From contig NZ_JASSOT010000061.1 of NCBI RefSeq assembly GCF_030238365.1, positions 62,001 to 126,000 of the forward strand: a stretch of DNA of 64,000 bases, given 5' to 3'. The DNA is from Lelliottia wanjuensis (lineage in GTDB: Bacteria > Pseudomonadota > Gammaproteobacteria > Enterobacterales > Enterobacteriaceae). Made by a program: the position numbers and the translations under genes. Every line of letters begins with the position of its first letter. The stretch's first letter is position 1. Below the pieces are notes generated by a model. That model did not search any database, was not told the DNA's origin, and was given only the letters and a program-made list of their open reading frames with translations. Shown one piece after another: positions 19,266 to 27,906 of the stretch.

Positions 19266-21448
19266 AGCAAACCGAAAAAACGCTGGGCGAAAGTATTTCT
19301 GAAGAGACGCTGGAGCACTGGGCGCAGGCCTTTGGCTATGTCGCCACCCGCTATCGCGTGGCCTGCTCGCCAGGCGCACTGGTCGCCAGCGCGCCGTGGC
19401 TGAAGGGCAAACCGATGGTCCCGGCGCTGACCCAGTTGGCGCGCGAAGCGGGGCTCTCCTTTCAGCTTCTGACCGCCACGGAGCAGTCCATCAACAGCTG
19501 GAAACTGCCGGTGGTGGTTGAGCTCAACGAAGGAAAAATCGGCGTCATCGAGCACTTCGACGGCGACGATACCCTCGATATCAACTTCATCGACACCTCG
19601 CCGCACAACAATCGCGTGTCGATGACCGCCCTGCTGCCAGCCATTCGCCACGTGGTCGCCCTGCGCCCGCTGGCGGCGCTGAAAGACAGCCGCGTCGATG
19701 CCTATATTTCCAAATACCGCCCGGACTGGCTCTACCGCCTGGTGATGCGCGACATGCGCCCCTACACCTGGGTGATGCTGGCGGCGCTGTTCATCAACGT
19801 GCTGTCGCTCTCCGGGATCGTCTTTTCGATGCAGGTGTATGACCGGGTGATCCCCGCTCAGTCCTACCCGACGCTGTACGTCCTGACCATCGGCGTGTTG
19901 ATCGCCACCTTGTTCGGCTTTGTGCTGCGCATCGCGCGCGGGCACATTATGGATCTGCTCGGCAAACGCGCCGATCTGCGCGTCTCGGATCGGGTGTTTG
20001 GGCACGCCCTGCGCCTGCGCAACAGCGCGATCCCGCGCTCGACCGGGAGCTTTATTTCCCAGCTGCGCGAGCTGGAGCAGATCCGCGAGATGGTCACCTC
20101 CTCCACCATTTCAACGATTGTCGATCTGCCGTTCTTCTTCCTGTTCGTGGTAGTGCTGGCGATCATCGCCCCGCAGCTGGCGTGGATCGCCCCCGTCGCC
20201 GCGGTGCTGATGGTCCTCCCCGGCCTGCTGCTGCAGAAGAAACTCGCGGCGCTGGCGAAGCAATCCGCCCATGAATCCACCCTGCGTAACGCCGTGTTGG
20301 TGGAGAGCGTGCAGGGGTTGGAGGACATCAAGCTGATGCAGGCGGAGAACCGCTTTTTGCAGCAGTGGAACAGCTACATCCAGATCACCGCCGAGTCCGG
20401 TCTGCGCACCCGCGAGCTGACGCAGAACCTGATCAGCTGGGGAATGACCATTCAAAGCCTGGTTTACGCCGGGGTGATCGTGGTCGGCGCGCCGATGGTG
20501 ATCGACGGCACGCTCACCACCGGTTCGGTGGTCGCCGCCTCGATGCTGGCCTCGCGGATGATCGCCCCGATGGCGACCCTGTGCGGCGTGCTGGCCCGCT
20601 GGCAGCAGGTGAAAGCCGCCAAAGAGGGGCTGGACAGCATCATGCAGCTGCCGACGGAGAATCAGCGCGAAGAGTCGCCGATCCGCCAGGATGTGCTGCG
20701 CGGGCATTACCTGTTCGATCAGGCGCAGTTTCGCTATCACCCGGAAGATCCGCGCATGGCCCTGCGCATCAACCGGCTGGAGATCCAGCCCGGCGAGAAA
20801 GTGGCGATCCTCGGGCGCAACGGCGCGGGGAAATCCACGCTGCTGCAGGCGATGTCGGGCGGGATGGATCTGGCGGGCGGCGAACTGCGTCTCGACAACC
20901 TCAGCCTGCCGCATCTCGACGTGGCGGATCTGCGGCGCAACGTCGGCTTTATGACCCAGAACGCCCGGCTGTTCTACGGCACCCTGCGAGAAAACATTAC
21001 CCTCGGGATGCCGTGCGCGACCGATGAGGAGATCTTCGCGGTACTGGAGATGTGCGGCGCGGCGAGCTTTGTACAGAAACTGCCGAAAGGGCTCGACTAC
21101 CCGATCATGGAGAACGGCGTGGGGTTGTCCGGCGGGCAGCGTCAGTCGATCCTGCTGGCGCGCATGTTCCTGCGCGATCCCAATATCGTCCTGCTGGATG
21201 AACCGACCGCCTCGCTGGACGAGCACACGGAGCGCGAGTTTCTCCAGCATCTCGGCGAGTGGCTCGGCAACCGGACGCTGATCGTCGCCACTCACCGCGT
21301 GCCGGTGCTGGAACTGGTGGAGCGCGTGGTGGTGCTGAAAGAGGGCATGCTGGTGATGGACGCGCCGAAAGCGCAGGCCCTGAGCAACAGCCGCATGCAG
21401 CAGCAGGCAAACGGACGGGAGTGGAAAAATGAAAATCAGTCAGCGTGA
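19262..21448 (+). CDS. Type I secretion ABC exporter (LapB/HlyB type)
   Basis: 728 residues. Residues 1-140 form a C39-peptidase-like domain lacking the catalytic Cys, as in exporters of large adhesins and RTX toxins that keep their C-terminal signal. Residues about 165-440 are the membrane domain with six segments (for example MLAALFINVLSLSGIVFSMQVYDRV, with the conserved QVYDRV motif). The nucleotide-binding domain follows: Walker A GRNGAGKST near 517, signature LSGGQRQ near 621, Walker B IVLLDEPTASLD near 642, and the switch His in ATHRV. It overlaps the outer-membrane gene by four bases at its start and the fusion-protein gene by 20 bases at its end. Substrate by context: the BapA-like adhesin. 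Confidence 0.93.
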   Translation: MKQTEKTLGESISEETLEHWAQAFGYVATRYRVACSPGALVASAPWLKGKPMVPALTQLAREAGLSFQLLTATEQSINSWKLPVVVELNEGKIGVIEHFDGDDTLDINFIDTSPHNNRVSMTALLPAIRHVVALRPLAALKDSRVDAYISKYRPDWLYRLVMRDMRPYTWVMLAALFINVLSLSGIVFSMQVYDRVIPAQSYPTLYVLTIGVLIATLFGFVLRIARGHIMDLLGKRADLRVSDRVFGHALRLRNSAIPRSTGSFISQLRELEQIREMVTSSTISTIVDLPFFFLFVVVLAIIAPQLAWIAPVAAVLMVLPGLLLQKKLAALAKQSAHESTLRNAVLVESVQGLEDIKLMQAENRFLQQWNSYIQITAESGLRTRELTQNLISWGMTIQSLVYAGVIVVGAPMVIDGTLTTGSVVAASMLASRMIAPMATLCGVLARWQQVKAAKEGLDSIMQLPTENQREESPIRQDVLRGHYLFDQAQFRYHPEDPRMALRINRLEIQPGEKVAILGRNGAGKSTLLQAMSGGMDLAGGELRLDNLSLPHLDVADLRRNVGFMTQNARLFYGTLRENITLGMPCATDEEIFAVLEMCGAASFVQKLPKGLDYPIMENGVGLSGGQRQSILLARMFLRDPNIVLLDEPTASLDEHTEREFLQHLGEWLGNRTLIVATHRVPVLELVERVVVLKEGMLVMDAPKAQALSNSRMQQQANGREWKNENQSA

Positions 21449-22628
21449 CGTGGCGGCGATGGACGATCTCGATAACGCTCTCGACTCCGAAAGCGGCTAC
21501 TCGGGCGCCCGGCGGATCGTGATCCTCTCCCTGCTCCTGTTCATCATCGTCGGCGTGTGGGCGTGGTTCGGCATTCTCGACGAGGTCTCGACCGGGACGG
21601 GGAAAGTGATCCCCAGCTCGCGCGAGCAGGTGCTGCAGTCTCTCGACGGCGGGATTTTGACCGAGCTGAACGTGCGCGAGGGGAATCTGGTGCAGGCGGG
21701 TCAGGTGCTGGCGCGGCTCGACCCTACGCGGTCGGAATCTAACGTCGGCGAAAGTGCGGCGCGGTATCGCGCATCGCTGGCCTCCAGCGTGCGTCTGACG
21801 GCGGAGGTGAACGATCTGCCGCTGGTCTTCCCCCCTTCCCTGAAAAAATGGCCGGACCTGATCGCCGCCGAAACCCGGCTCTACACCTCTCGCCGCGCGC
21901 AGCTTGATGACACCCAGCGCGAACTGAGAGCGGCGCTGGATCTGGCGAATAAAGAGCTGGCGATCACCCAGCGGCTGATCAAAACCGGTGCCGCCAGTCG
22001 GGTGGAAGAGTTACGTTTGCAGCGGCAAAAAAGCGATCTGGAGCTAAAACTCACCGACGTGCGTTCGCAGTATTACGTGCAGGCCCGCGAGGCGCTGTCG
22101 AAAGCCAACGCCGAAGTGGATATGGTCTCGGCGGTGCTGAAAGGCCGCGAAGACTCGGTGACGCGCCTGACCGTGCGATCGCCGGTCCGCGGGATCGTGA
22201 AAAACATCAAAGTGACCACCATCGGCGGCGTGATCCCGCCTAACGGCGAGCTGATGGAGATCGTGCCGGTGGACGATCATCTGCTGATCGAAACCCGCCT
22301 GTCGCCGCGCGATATCGCCTTCATCCACCCGGAGCAAAAGGCGCTGGTGAAAATCACCGCCTACGATTACGCCATCTACGGCGGGCTACACGGCGTGGTC
22401 GAAACCATTTCGCCGGACACCATTCAGGACGAGGCCAAACCGGAAGTGTTCTACTACCGGGTGTTTATCCGCACCAGCCAGGATTATCTGGTCAACAAAG
22501 CGGGCCGGAAATTCTCGATCGTGCCGGGGATGATTGCGACGGTGGACATCAAAACCGGAGAGAAATCGGTGATGGATTACATGATTAAGCCGTTCAACCG
22601 GGCGAAAGAGGCGCTGCGGGAGCGGTAA
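21429..22628 (+). CDS. HlyD-family membrane-fusion protein of the adhesin exporter
   Basis: 399 residues. A short cytoplasmic N terminus precedes one membrane segment at about 31-48. Then follow a biotinyl-lipoyl-like half-motif (DGGILTELNVREGNLVQAGQVLARLDPT), a coiled-coil region, and the second lipoyl half with the HlyD signature region (VRSPVRGIVKNIKVTTIGGVI), ending in a beta-barrel. This is the usual adaptor that joins the ABC exporter to the outer-membrane channel. The gene starts inside the 3' end of the exporter gene (20-base overlap). A REP pair follows directly. No lapD/lapG-like regulator genes lie beside this operon. Confidence 0.92.
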   Translation: MKISQRDVAAMDDLDNALDSESGYSGARRIVILSLLLFIIVGVWAWFGILDEVSTGTGKVIPSSREQVLQSLDGGILTELNVREGNLVQAGQVLARLDPTRSESNVGESAARYRASLASSVRLTAEVNDLPLVFPPSLKKWPDLIAAETRLYTSRRAQLDDTQRELRAALDLANKELAITQRLIKTGAASRVEELRLQRQKSDLELKLTDVRSQYYVQAREALSKANAEVDMVSAVLKGREDSVTRLTVRSPVRGIVKNIKVTTIGGVIPPNGELMEIVPVDDHLLIETRLSPRDIAFIHPEQKALVKITAYDYAIYGGLHGVVETISPDTIQDEAKPEVFYYRVFIRTSQDYLVNKAGRKFSIVPGMIATVDIKTGEKSVMDYMIKPFNRAKEALRER

Positions 22629-22631
22629 AAA

Positions 22632-22703
22632 AGCCCGGTGTCGCTGCGCTTACCGGGCCTACAGGGTTTTGTAGGTCGGGTAAGCGTAGCGCCACCCGAC
22701 GGG
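22632..22703. repeat. REP pair after the type I secretion operon
   Basis: Two facing REP-type sequences, CCCGGTGTCGCTGCGCTTAC and GTAGGTCGGGTAAGCGTAGC, lie immediately after the membrane-fusion gene. They belong to the same family as the array at 2465-3330 but are a single, slightly diverged pair. Confidence 0.8.
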
Positions 22704-22951
22704 TTTTCTGCCACTCCATACATTTTTCCTGAAGCCACCTCGCAGGACGAAATTTCTTCTTCATTTCCCCCTTTCAGCCTCACTCGACGAGGCGTATTTT
22801 CCCGTGACTTCAGAGGCTGTTTCTGACTGCATTGAGCCAAAAGTCGGGTCAAATTCTGATTAAGTAATAATCGGCAGAAATGCACTTGCGCACAGTGCAT
22901 CGGTGCAATACCATTAACGCAGCTTCAAAGGGACAGGAGCTAAAATGCATC

Positions 22952-23260
22952 ATGTTGAAGAACATTAATAACTTTCGCGATCAGTGGCTTGAGGATTTCT
23001 TCCTGTATGGAAAATCTCACAAAATATTCCCCTCAAGCATTGAAGCCGCCCTGGCGAGAAAACTGGATATCATCAATGCCGCAACGTCCCACAGGGATTT
23101 GCGCTCGCCGCCAGGCAATATGTATGAAGAACTTAACCCACCAATGTCAGGGTTTTCTTCCATACGAGTTAACAAACAGTACAGACTGATATTTAAATGG
23201 GTGGCCGGTAAAGCCGAAGACCTCTACCTCGCCCCGCATAAATACAAGCCTTATAAATAG
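22952..23260 (+). CDS. higB: HigB-like toxin (RelE superfamily mRNA interferase)
   Basis: 102 residues from the ATG at 22952; an in-frame upstream start would add a leader that no family member has. The sequence follows the HigB plan: a FRDQWLEDFFLYG start, a helix with EAALARKLDIINAA, the hallmark motif DLRSPPGNMYEEL, then a strand SIRVNKQYRLIFKW. Conserved Arg and Lys in that region are typical of ribosome-dependent mRNA cleavage in the family. The antitoxin gene follows after 13 bases, with toxin first as is usual for higBA. An AGGAG sits upstream at a rather long spacing. Local base composition is more AT-rich than the flanking secretion operon, in line with acquisition. Confidence 0.88.
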   Translation: MLKNINNFRDQWLEDFFLYGKSHKIFPSSIEAALARKLDIINAATSHRDLRSPPGNMYEELNPPMSGFSSIRVNKQYRLIFKWVAGKAEDLYLAPHKYKPYK

Positions 23261-23273
23261 TGAGGTATCCTAC

Positions 23274-23621
23274 ATGACTTCCCAACAATCCCTCCGCAAA
23301 CCCACTACGCCGGGTGATGTGTTGCAGTACGACTACCTTGAGCCGCTGAACCTCAAAATTGCCGATTTGGCCGACATGCTTAACGTGCACCGCAACACCA
23401 TCAGCGCGCTGGTGAACAATAACCGCAAATTAACCGCTGACATGGCGATTCGTCTCTCCCGCGTCTTTGATACCTCCATCGAGTTCTGGCTCAATTTGCA
23501 GCAGAACGTCGATATCTGGGAAGTGCAGAACAACGCGCGGACACAGGAAGAGATGAGCCGTATCAAAACGATTGCTGAGGTTCTCGCAAAAAGAAAGTCT
23601 GACCAGCAGGACATCGCCTGA
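23274..23621 (+). CDS. higA: HigA-like antitoxin (XRE-family DNA-binding protein)
   Basis: 115 residues. An XRE-type helix-turn-helix is clear at about 33-60 (IADLADMLNVHRNTISALVNN), followed by KLTADMAIRLSRVFDTSIEFWLNLQ, the signature of the HigA/VapA-type antidote family. The protein would neutralise the toxin encoded 13 bases upstream and repress their shared promoter. GTGAGG precedes the ATG at normal spacing. The C-terminal 25 residues are charged and probably flexible. Confidence 0.9.
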   Translation: MTSQQSLRKPTTPGDVLQYDYLEPLNLKIADLADMLNVHRNTISALVNNNRKLTADMAIRLSRVFDTSIEFWLNLQQNVDIWEVQNNARTQEEMSRIKTIAEVLAKRKSDQQDIA

Positions 23622-23663
23622 ACTCTGCTACAGTACCGCCAACATAAAATTCAGGGAGTGAGC

Positions 23664-24089
23664 ATGCGCCAGAGAACCATTGTTTGTCCGATTATCCAGA
23701 ATGACGGGGCATATCTACTGTGCAAAATGGCGGCGGATCGCGGGGTGTTTCCCGGCCAGTGGGCGCTGTCGGGTGGCGGCATGGAGCCTGGTGAAACCAT
23801 GGAGCAGGCGCTGCGCCGTGAGATCCGCGAAGAGCTGGGCGAGGCCCTTGAGATCACCGACGTCAAACCCTTCGCCTTTCGCGATGACATTCGCGTCAAA
23901 ACCTACGCCGACGGCACCACCGAAGAGATTTACATGATCTACCTGATCTTCGACTGCATCAGCGCCAACCGTGACGTGACCTTTAACGAAGAGTTTCAGG
24001 AGATCGCCTGGGTGCTGCCGGAATCCTTAAAAGAGCTGGATCTCAACGAGGCGACGCGGATCACCCTCTCGCAAAAAGGGCTTCTGTAA
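23664..24089 (+). CDS. nudI: Nucleoside triphosphatase NudI (Nudix hydrolase)
   Basis: 141 residues from the ATG at 23664, preceded by GGGAGTG; a GTG two codons earlier is less likely. The start MRQRTIVCP and the end of the protein are very close to E. coli NudI, which has the same length. The Nudix box is complete: [24 protein letters not shown] (G5-x5-E-x7-REUxEExGU). E. coli NudI hydrolyses pyrimidine nucleoside triphosphates, with preference for dTTP, dUTP and dCTP. The gene is convergent with the next membrane-protein gene, and the two stop codons abut. Confidence 0.93.
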   Translation: MRQRTIVCPIIQNDGAYLLCKMAADRGVFPGQWALSGGGMEPGETMEQALRREIREELGEALEITDVKPFAFRDDIRVKTYADGTTEEIYMIYLIFDCISANRDVTFNEEFQEIAWVLPESLKELDLNEATRITLSQKGLL

Positions 24090-24605
24090 TCAGTTCACCT
24101 GCGGTGCAGCCGAGAGATACACCCGCACATAGCGCGTAAACTTACCCAAAAACACCCCCGCGAATACACCGCCGGAAACAATTGCAAACGCGCTCATTCC
24201 CGGCTGTTGCAGCGTCTCGGGCGAGACGACGGTCATGACGCCTAAGACGTATTTCACGCCGAACGCCAGCAGCATAAATGGCAGCGCTGAGTAGTCGGCC
24301 TGTCGATAAATGCTGCGGGGCTGTGCCGCGCGGGTGGTATTCACTTGCTTAACCAGCAGATAGCCCAGCGCCGCGCCCGCCAGCAGCCCGGCGATCCACA
24401 GCGTGCAGGTCGCGACGGTGAGTTTGCGAAACACCACCAGATCGTAGATATCCCAAATCAGAAAGATCGCGGGAATAATCGCGAGCTTTTCCAGGGCTAC
24501 GATGGCCGGTTTTCGGGCTTTGATACCGCGGGAGATCAGGAAGATAAACAGCACCCACACCCAGACGGGCGTGTGAGTGATCACTCCGGTGATGAATTCT
24601 GTCAT
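24090..24605 (-). CDS. Inner-membrane protein of unknown function (DUF6622-like)
   Basis: 171 residues with four or five predicted membrane segments: residues 9-25 (TPVWVWVLFIFLISRGI), about 40-57, about 65-85 (CTLWIAGLLAGAALGYLL), about 108-128 and about 138-158. No catalytic motif or signal peptide is visible. The N-terminal T.VW(V)(W)..F..L...G pattern recalls the DUF6622 family of small integral membrane proteins; that match is from memory. It stands alone, convergent with nudI and 79 bases from the aminotransferase gene. Confidence 0.75.
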   Translation of the reverse strand: MTEFITGVITHTPVWVWVLFIFLISRGIKARKPAIVALEKLAIIPAIFLIWDIYDLVVFRKLTVATCTLWIAGLLAGAALGYLLVKQVNTTRAAQPRSIYRQADYSALPFMLLAFGVKYVLGVMTVVSPETLQQPGMSAFAIVSGGVFAGVFLGKFTRYVRVYLSAAPQVN

Positions 24606-24684
24606 AGGAATTACCGTCAGTGAGATTTTCGCACCGGGATAGTATTACGCACAATGGCGACCGCGCCATCATGCGTAAGTGGGT

Positions 24685-25866
24685 TCAGAGCGAAATTTTC
24701 AGGCGTCGAACTGCCTCTTTCAGCTGCTCATCCGTGGCCGTCACGAAGGACATGCGCAGGGTCGAATGGTCCGGGTTGCTGCAATAGAAGAACTCGCCCG
24801 GCACGAACACCACGCCGTTCGCCAGCGTCTTCGCCAGCCACTCGGTGGTGTTGAGGCCGTTGTTGAATTTTGCCCACAGGAACATCCCGCCCTTCGGCTT
24901 GTGGAAGGTCAGCACATCGCCCAGCTCGTTTTCCAGCTCAGTGGCAAAGGTCTGATATTTCTGGCGATAGGCATCGCGGATCAGCGCGATCTGCCCGGCG
25001 AGACGCCCGGTTTGCAGATACTCAAAAGTCATCAGCTGCGACAGGGTGCTGGTGTGCAAATCGGTGGTTTGCTTCAGATTCACCACCGCCCGCTTCAGCC
25101 ACTCCGGGACCACCAGCCAGCCGACGCGGGTGCCCGGGGCGAGGATTTTGGAGAAGGTCGAGGTGTAGACGACGTTTTCTTCGTTGCCAATCGCTTTGGC
25201 GTGCGCCATCAGCGGGCGGAACACGTCAGAGGTGTAGTTGATCTCGCTGTACGGGTCGTCTTCGATAATCACGAAATCGTAGCGTTTTGATAACTCCACC
25301 AGCTGTTTGCGGCGGTTTTCAGAGAGCGTCACGCCGCCGGGGTTGCCGAAGGTCGGCACGATATAGACGGCTTTGATGGTTTTGCGGCTGACCAGGGCTT
25401 CGAGTTCATCGACCTTCATCCCTTCCCCGTCGGTGCCGACGGATTCAAGATTGGCCTGCGCCAGGCTAAAGACCTGCAGCGCGGCGAGATAGGTCGGGCT
25501 TTCCACGACGAAGGTGTCGCCAGGGTTGATGAGCGCACGCGCCAGAATATCCAGCGACTGCTGCGAGCCGGAGGTGATGACCACGTCATCGGCCTGGCAG
25601 GCGATCCCGCGCTCAGCGCAGATCTGGCCGATGGCGCTGCGCAGTTCCGGATAGCCCTCGCTCAGGCCATACTGGAAGGCCTCGCCAAAATGGCGGGATA
25701 ACACGGCATCGGCCGCGATTTGTAATCCTTCGTGATCGAACAGATCGGGATTCGGAATGCCGCCGCCGAGGGAGATCACTCCCGGCATTTTGCTGTGTTT
25801 TAACAATTCACGGATGGCGGAAGATTGCAGGCTTTGCACGCTGCTGGCGAGTTTGTTCTTAGACAT
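24685..25866 (-). CDS. PLP-dependent aminotransferase (class I/II; LysN/2-aminoadipate-like)
   Basis: 393 residues, fold-type I. Visible elements: the N-terminal SLGGGIPNPDLF substrate loop, the YGLSEGYPELRSAI motif, SGSQQSLDILARALINPGD, ESPTYLAAL, PTFGNPGG with the conserved Asn, IEDDPYSEINY with the PLP-ring Asp, and the Schiff-base Lys in TSTFSKILAPGTRVGW. The final Arg for substrate carboxylate is in STLRMSF. This pattern is that of MocR-like stand-alone aminotransferases such as 2-aminoadipate or aromatic/branched-chain transaminases. There is no regulator domain. The gene appears monocistronic; the precise amino donor cannot be assigned. Confidence 0.9.
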   Translation of the reverse strand: MSKNKLASSVQSLQSSAIRELLKHSKMPGVISLGGGIPNPDLFDHEGLQIAADAVLSRHFGEAFQYGLSEGYPELRSAIGQICAERGIACQADDVVITSGSQQSLDILARALINPGDTFVVESPTYLAALQVFSLAQANLESVGTDGEGMKVDELEALVSRKTIKAVYIVPTFGNPGGVTLSENRRKQLVELSKRYDFVIIEDDPYSEINYTSDVFRPLMAHAKAIGNEENVVYTSTFSKILAPGTRVGWLVVPEWLKRAVVNLKQTTDLHTSTLSQLMTFEYLQTGRLAGQIALIRDAYRQKYQTFATELENELGDVLTFHKPKGGMFLWAKFNNGLNTTEWLAKTLANGVVFVPGEFFYCSNPDHSTLRMSFVTATDEQLKEAVRRLKISL

Positions 25867-25954
25867 ACTGTCGGAGCCCTGTAGTTCTGATTTTTATGAT
25901 GTTCATAGTGTTAGTAACACATCTGTGGGGCTTTGATCATCACTTTTAGCGCCA

Positions 25955-26404
25955 TTACTGGTCTTCTTTTGGAATGATTGAGATATGCCCGTTGCGCTCA
26001 AGGATGGCGTACTTAATTTTGCTGAACTCTTCGATACCCTGCGTCTGGCGCGCGGCGACTAAAATATCGTCGCAGGAGACGTCCACCTTTTTCAGTTTGT
26101 CCGGTAACGGCATACCGTTTTCCAGCAGAATGACCGGGGAGCCATCGAGGACCGTTTCGGCACCGGAAATGTACTTTTTCATCAGCCCAAAAAGCATATC
26201 TATGACTACCAGGGTCACAATAGTGAGCATCGCGCCCGTAACCGAAAAATCATTTCCCAGCAGCGCCTGCTGGGTCGCCTCACTGATAATCAGCAGTAAA
26301 ATCAGATCGAAGCTGGTCATCTGCAATAACGCGCGACGCCCCGCCACTTTAAATACCACCAGCAGGATCAGATAGATTGCCAGTGCCCGGAAAACCATCT
26401 CCAT
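25955..26404 (-). CDS. DUF421 (YetF/YcaP-like) inner-membrane protein
   Basis: 149 residues. Three membrane segments occupy residues about 4-21, 32-50 and 60-77; the segment linker carries the family motif G(R/K)R.L.QMT.FD..(L/V)(L/I)..(I/S)(S/G). The C-terminal cytoplasmic half (DGSPVILLENGMPLPDKLKK, DDILVAARQTQGIEEFSKIKYAILERNG.ISII) is the DUF421 domain, found in YetF and E. coli YcaP. Function is unknown; family members are linked to spore or stress envelope proteins. It follows the next gene upstream by nine bases, so the two are one operon. Confidence 0.87.
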   Translation of the reverse strand: MEMVFRALAIYLILLVVFKVAGRRALLQMTSFDLILLLIISEATQQALLGNDFSVTGAMLTIVTLVVIDMLFGLMKKYISGAETVLDGSPVILLENGMPLPDKLKKVDVSCDDILVAARQTQGIEEFSKIKYAILERNGHISIIPKEDQ

Positions 26405-26413
26405 ATTGCGCTC

Positions 26414-26917
26414 CTAAGGATAAATAAACTGCCAGAAGCGGATTTCCGGCTCGCTGTTAACCTTGATTGAATTAACTGATTTGCCCATGCCCGTGGGCGT
26501 AACAAACATCCGCACGGAGAAATCACCTTGCGTTTTCACATTGCGATAAATCAAATACAGCGTTTTTCCCTCACTGAACATGCTATCGGGCTGCGGTGAA
26601 ATGGCACCAGGCTCAAACATCGTATTTAATTCACCATTAATACTGAAAATATAACTTTCGGCAGGTAATGATCGGGTAGAAAAGTGCAGTTCGAATTCTG
26701 TTTGCAGGCGACCAAAACGTTCATAGTGAATAGCCAGCGTGTGCGCGTTATTTTCTTTTTGCGCCGAGCTAAAATAACCGTTCGAAAACAGCCCAGACAG
26801 GGCAGAAATAATAATGGCCAGCAACACCACCAGCCCAACCTGGCGGAATAAGGCCTCAAAGTTCAGACCACGTCTGCTTTCCGTAATGCCGGGTAATCTC
26901 TCTTTTTCTCGCGCCAT
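26414..26917 (-). CDS. Membrane-anchored protein of unknown function, partner of the DUF421 gene
   Basis: 167 residues. A charged N terminus leads into one membrane segment at about 28-46 (LVVLLAIIISALSGLFSNG). The rest (about 120 residues) would be outside the cytoplasm and is beta-rich, with FELHFSTRSLPAESYIFSINGELN and a final strand WQFIYP. No Cys or catalytic motif is seen. The gene is nine bases from the DUF421 gene in the same direction, and I have the impression that such proteins recur next to DUF421 genes, so a two-subunit membrane complex is a reasonable guess. I do not recognise a named family. Confidence 0.7.
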   Translation of the reverse strand: MAREKERLPGITESRRGLNFEALFRQVGLVVLLAIIISALSGLFSNGYFSSAQKENNAHTLAIHYERFGRLQTEFELHFSTRSLPAESYIFSINGELNTMFEPGAISPQPDSMFSEGKTLYLIYRNVKTQGDFSVRMFVTPTGMGKSVNSIKVNSEPEIRFWQFIYP

Positions 26918-27275
26918 TGCTCACCTCATTGCCTCGCGCTCTGCTCAGCAAGATGATTTTTAAGGATAAACACTTTATGGATTATCCCGTTTGTTAGATT
27001 AAGCAATAGCCACAGCGGGGGATAAGTCAAGCCATCTCCCCGTGAATATTTCAACAATGTAAAGCTACCAAAATCAGGGAGAGCGCGTTTCGGCCCTACC
27101 AATATCAGGGAGGACGATATCAGGAATAAGCTCCCCTTTAGGATAATTCCCCATTTCATCCGTTAGGTAAAAAACCAACAATTTAATCCGTTTTATTTGC
27201 TATGGAATATCCATGACATTTGCCGGTCATCTCCGGCACTCATCACCATTAAATGAAAATAAAGGATTACGGGAA
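26918..27275. other. Intergenic region, divergent promoters
   Basis: About 360 bases between the divergent DUF421 operon and the Ail/OmpX-like gene, moderately AT-rich. It should hold both promoters, but no box stands out. A 77-codon frame at 26926-27159 exists here; it overlaps the expected promoter and has no coding character beyond being open. Confidence 0.5.
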
Positions 27276-27836
27276 ATGAATAAAATATCTCTGGCGGTAT
27301 TGGTGGCGGTAAGTCTGGCCAGCGGCGCAGCTCTGGCGGATAACCACACGGTTTCTCTTGGCTATGCGCAGAGCAAAGTTGAGAACTTTAAAAATATCCG
27401 CGGCGTTAACGCGCAATATCGCTACGAATGGGATTCTCCGCTCAGCGTCATGGGTTCTTTCACCTATATGAGCGGCGATGACGATCAGCGATATTATGTC
27501 GATTCTGATTCGGTCAAAAATCATATCGACGTGAAATATTATTCATTGATGGCGGGTCCGGCGTATCGCATTAACGACTATGTGTCGTTATATGCCCTGG
27601 GCGGCGTGGCACATACCAAAGCCGACGGGGATTCTACCTGGGTGAACGCGGGTGACGGGTACACGCAGAAAGACAACATCTCAGAAAAATCGACTTCGTT
27701 TGCGTACGGTGCGGGCGTGCAGTTTAACCCGACCGCAGAACTGGCGATTAATGTCGGTTATGAGGGGACGAACGCGGATCTGCAGGGCGACCATTCGATT
27801 AATGGCTGGAATGTGGGCGTCGGGTATCGGTTCTAA
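27276..27836 (+). CDS. Ail/OmpX-family outer-membrane beta-barrel protein
   Basis: 186 residues from the ATG at 27276; an upstream in-frame ATG would add 21 residues before the signal peptide. Residues 1-22 form the signal peptide (ending AALA). The mature protein is an eight-strand barrel: HTVSLGYAQSKV, GVNAQYRYEWDSPLSVMGSFTYM, YYSLMAGPAYRINDYVSLYALGGVAH, SFAYGAGVQFNPTAELAINVGYEG, and NGWNVGVGYRF at the end with the usual C-terminal Phe. This matches the Ail/Lom/OmpX family, whose members help adhesion or serum resistance. AGGATTACGGGAA lies before the start. A REP-like remnant follows the stop codon. Confidence 0.9.
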   Translation: MNKISLAVLVAVSLASGAALADNHTVSLGYAQSKVENFKNIRGVNAQYRYEWDSPLSVMGSFTYMSGDDDQRYYVDSDSVKNHIDVKYYSLMAGPAYRINDYVSLYALGGVAHTKADGDSTWVNAGDGYTQKDNISEKSTSFAYGAGVQFNPTAELAINVGYEGTNADLQGDHSINGWNVGVGYRF

Positions 27837-27845
27837 GCGGCGTTT

Positions 27846-27906
27846 GTGCCGGGTGGCGGCTTCGCCTTACCCGGCCTACGGGTCGGTGCAATATTTAGGC
27901 CGGGTA
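27846..27906. repeat. REP element after the Ail/OmpX-like gene
   Basis: GCCGGGTGGCGGCTTCGCCT followed by TACCCGGCCTAC is one REP unit; a partial partner, TAGGCCGGGTATTAA, ends at the stop codon of the LysR gene. It belongs to the family seen at 2465-3330. Confidence 0.75.

Noticed and set aside
26926-27159. 77-codon minus-strand frame upstream of the DUF421 pair
   Set aside because: Lies in the promoter region, no good start signal, no domain; possible but unsupported.
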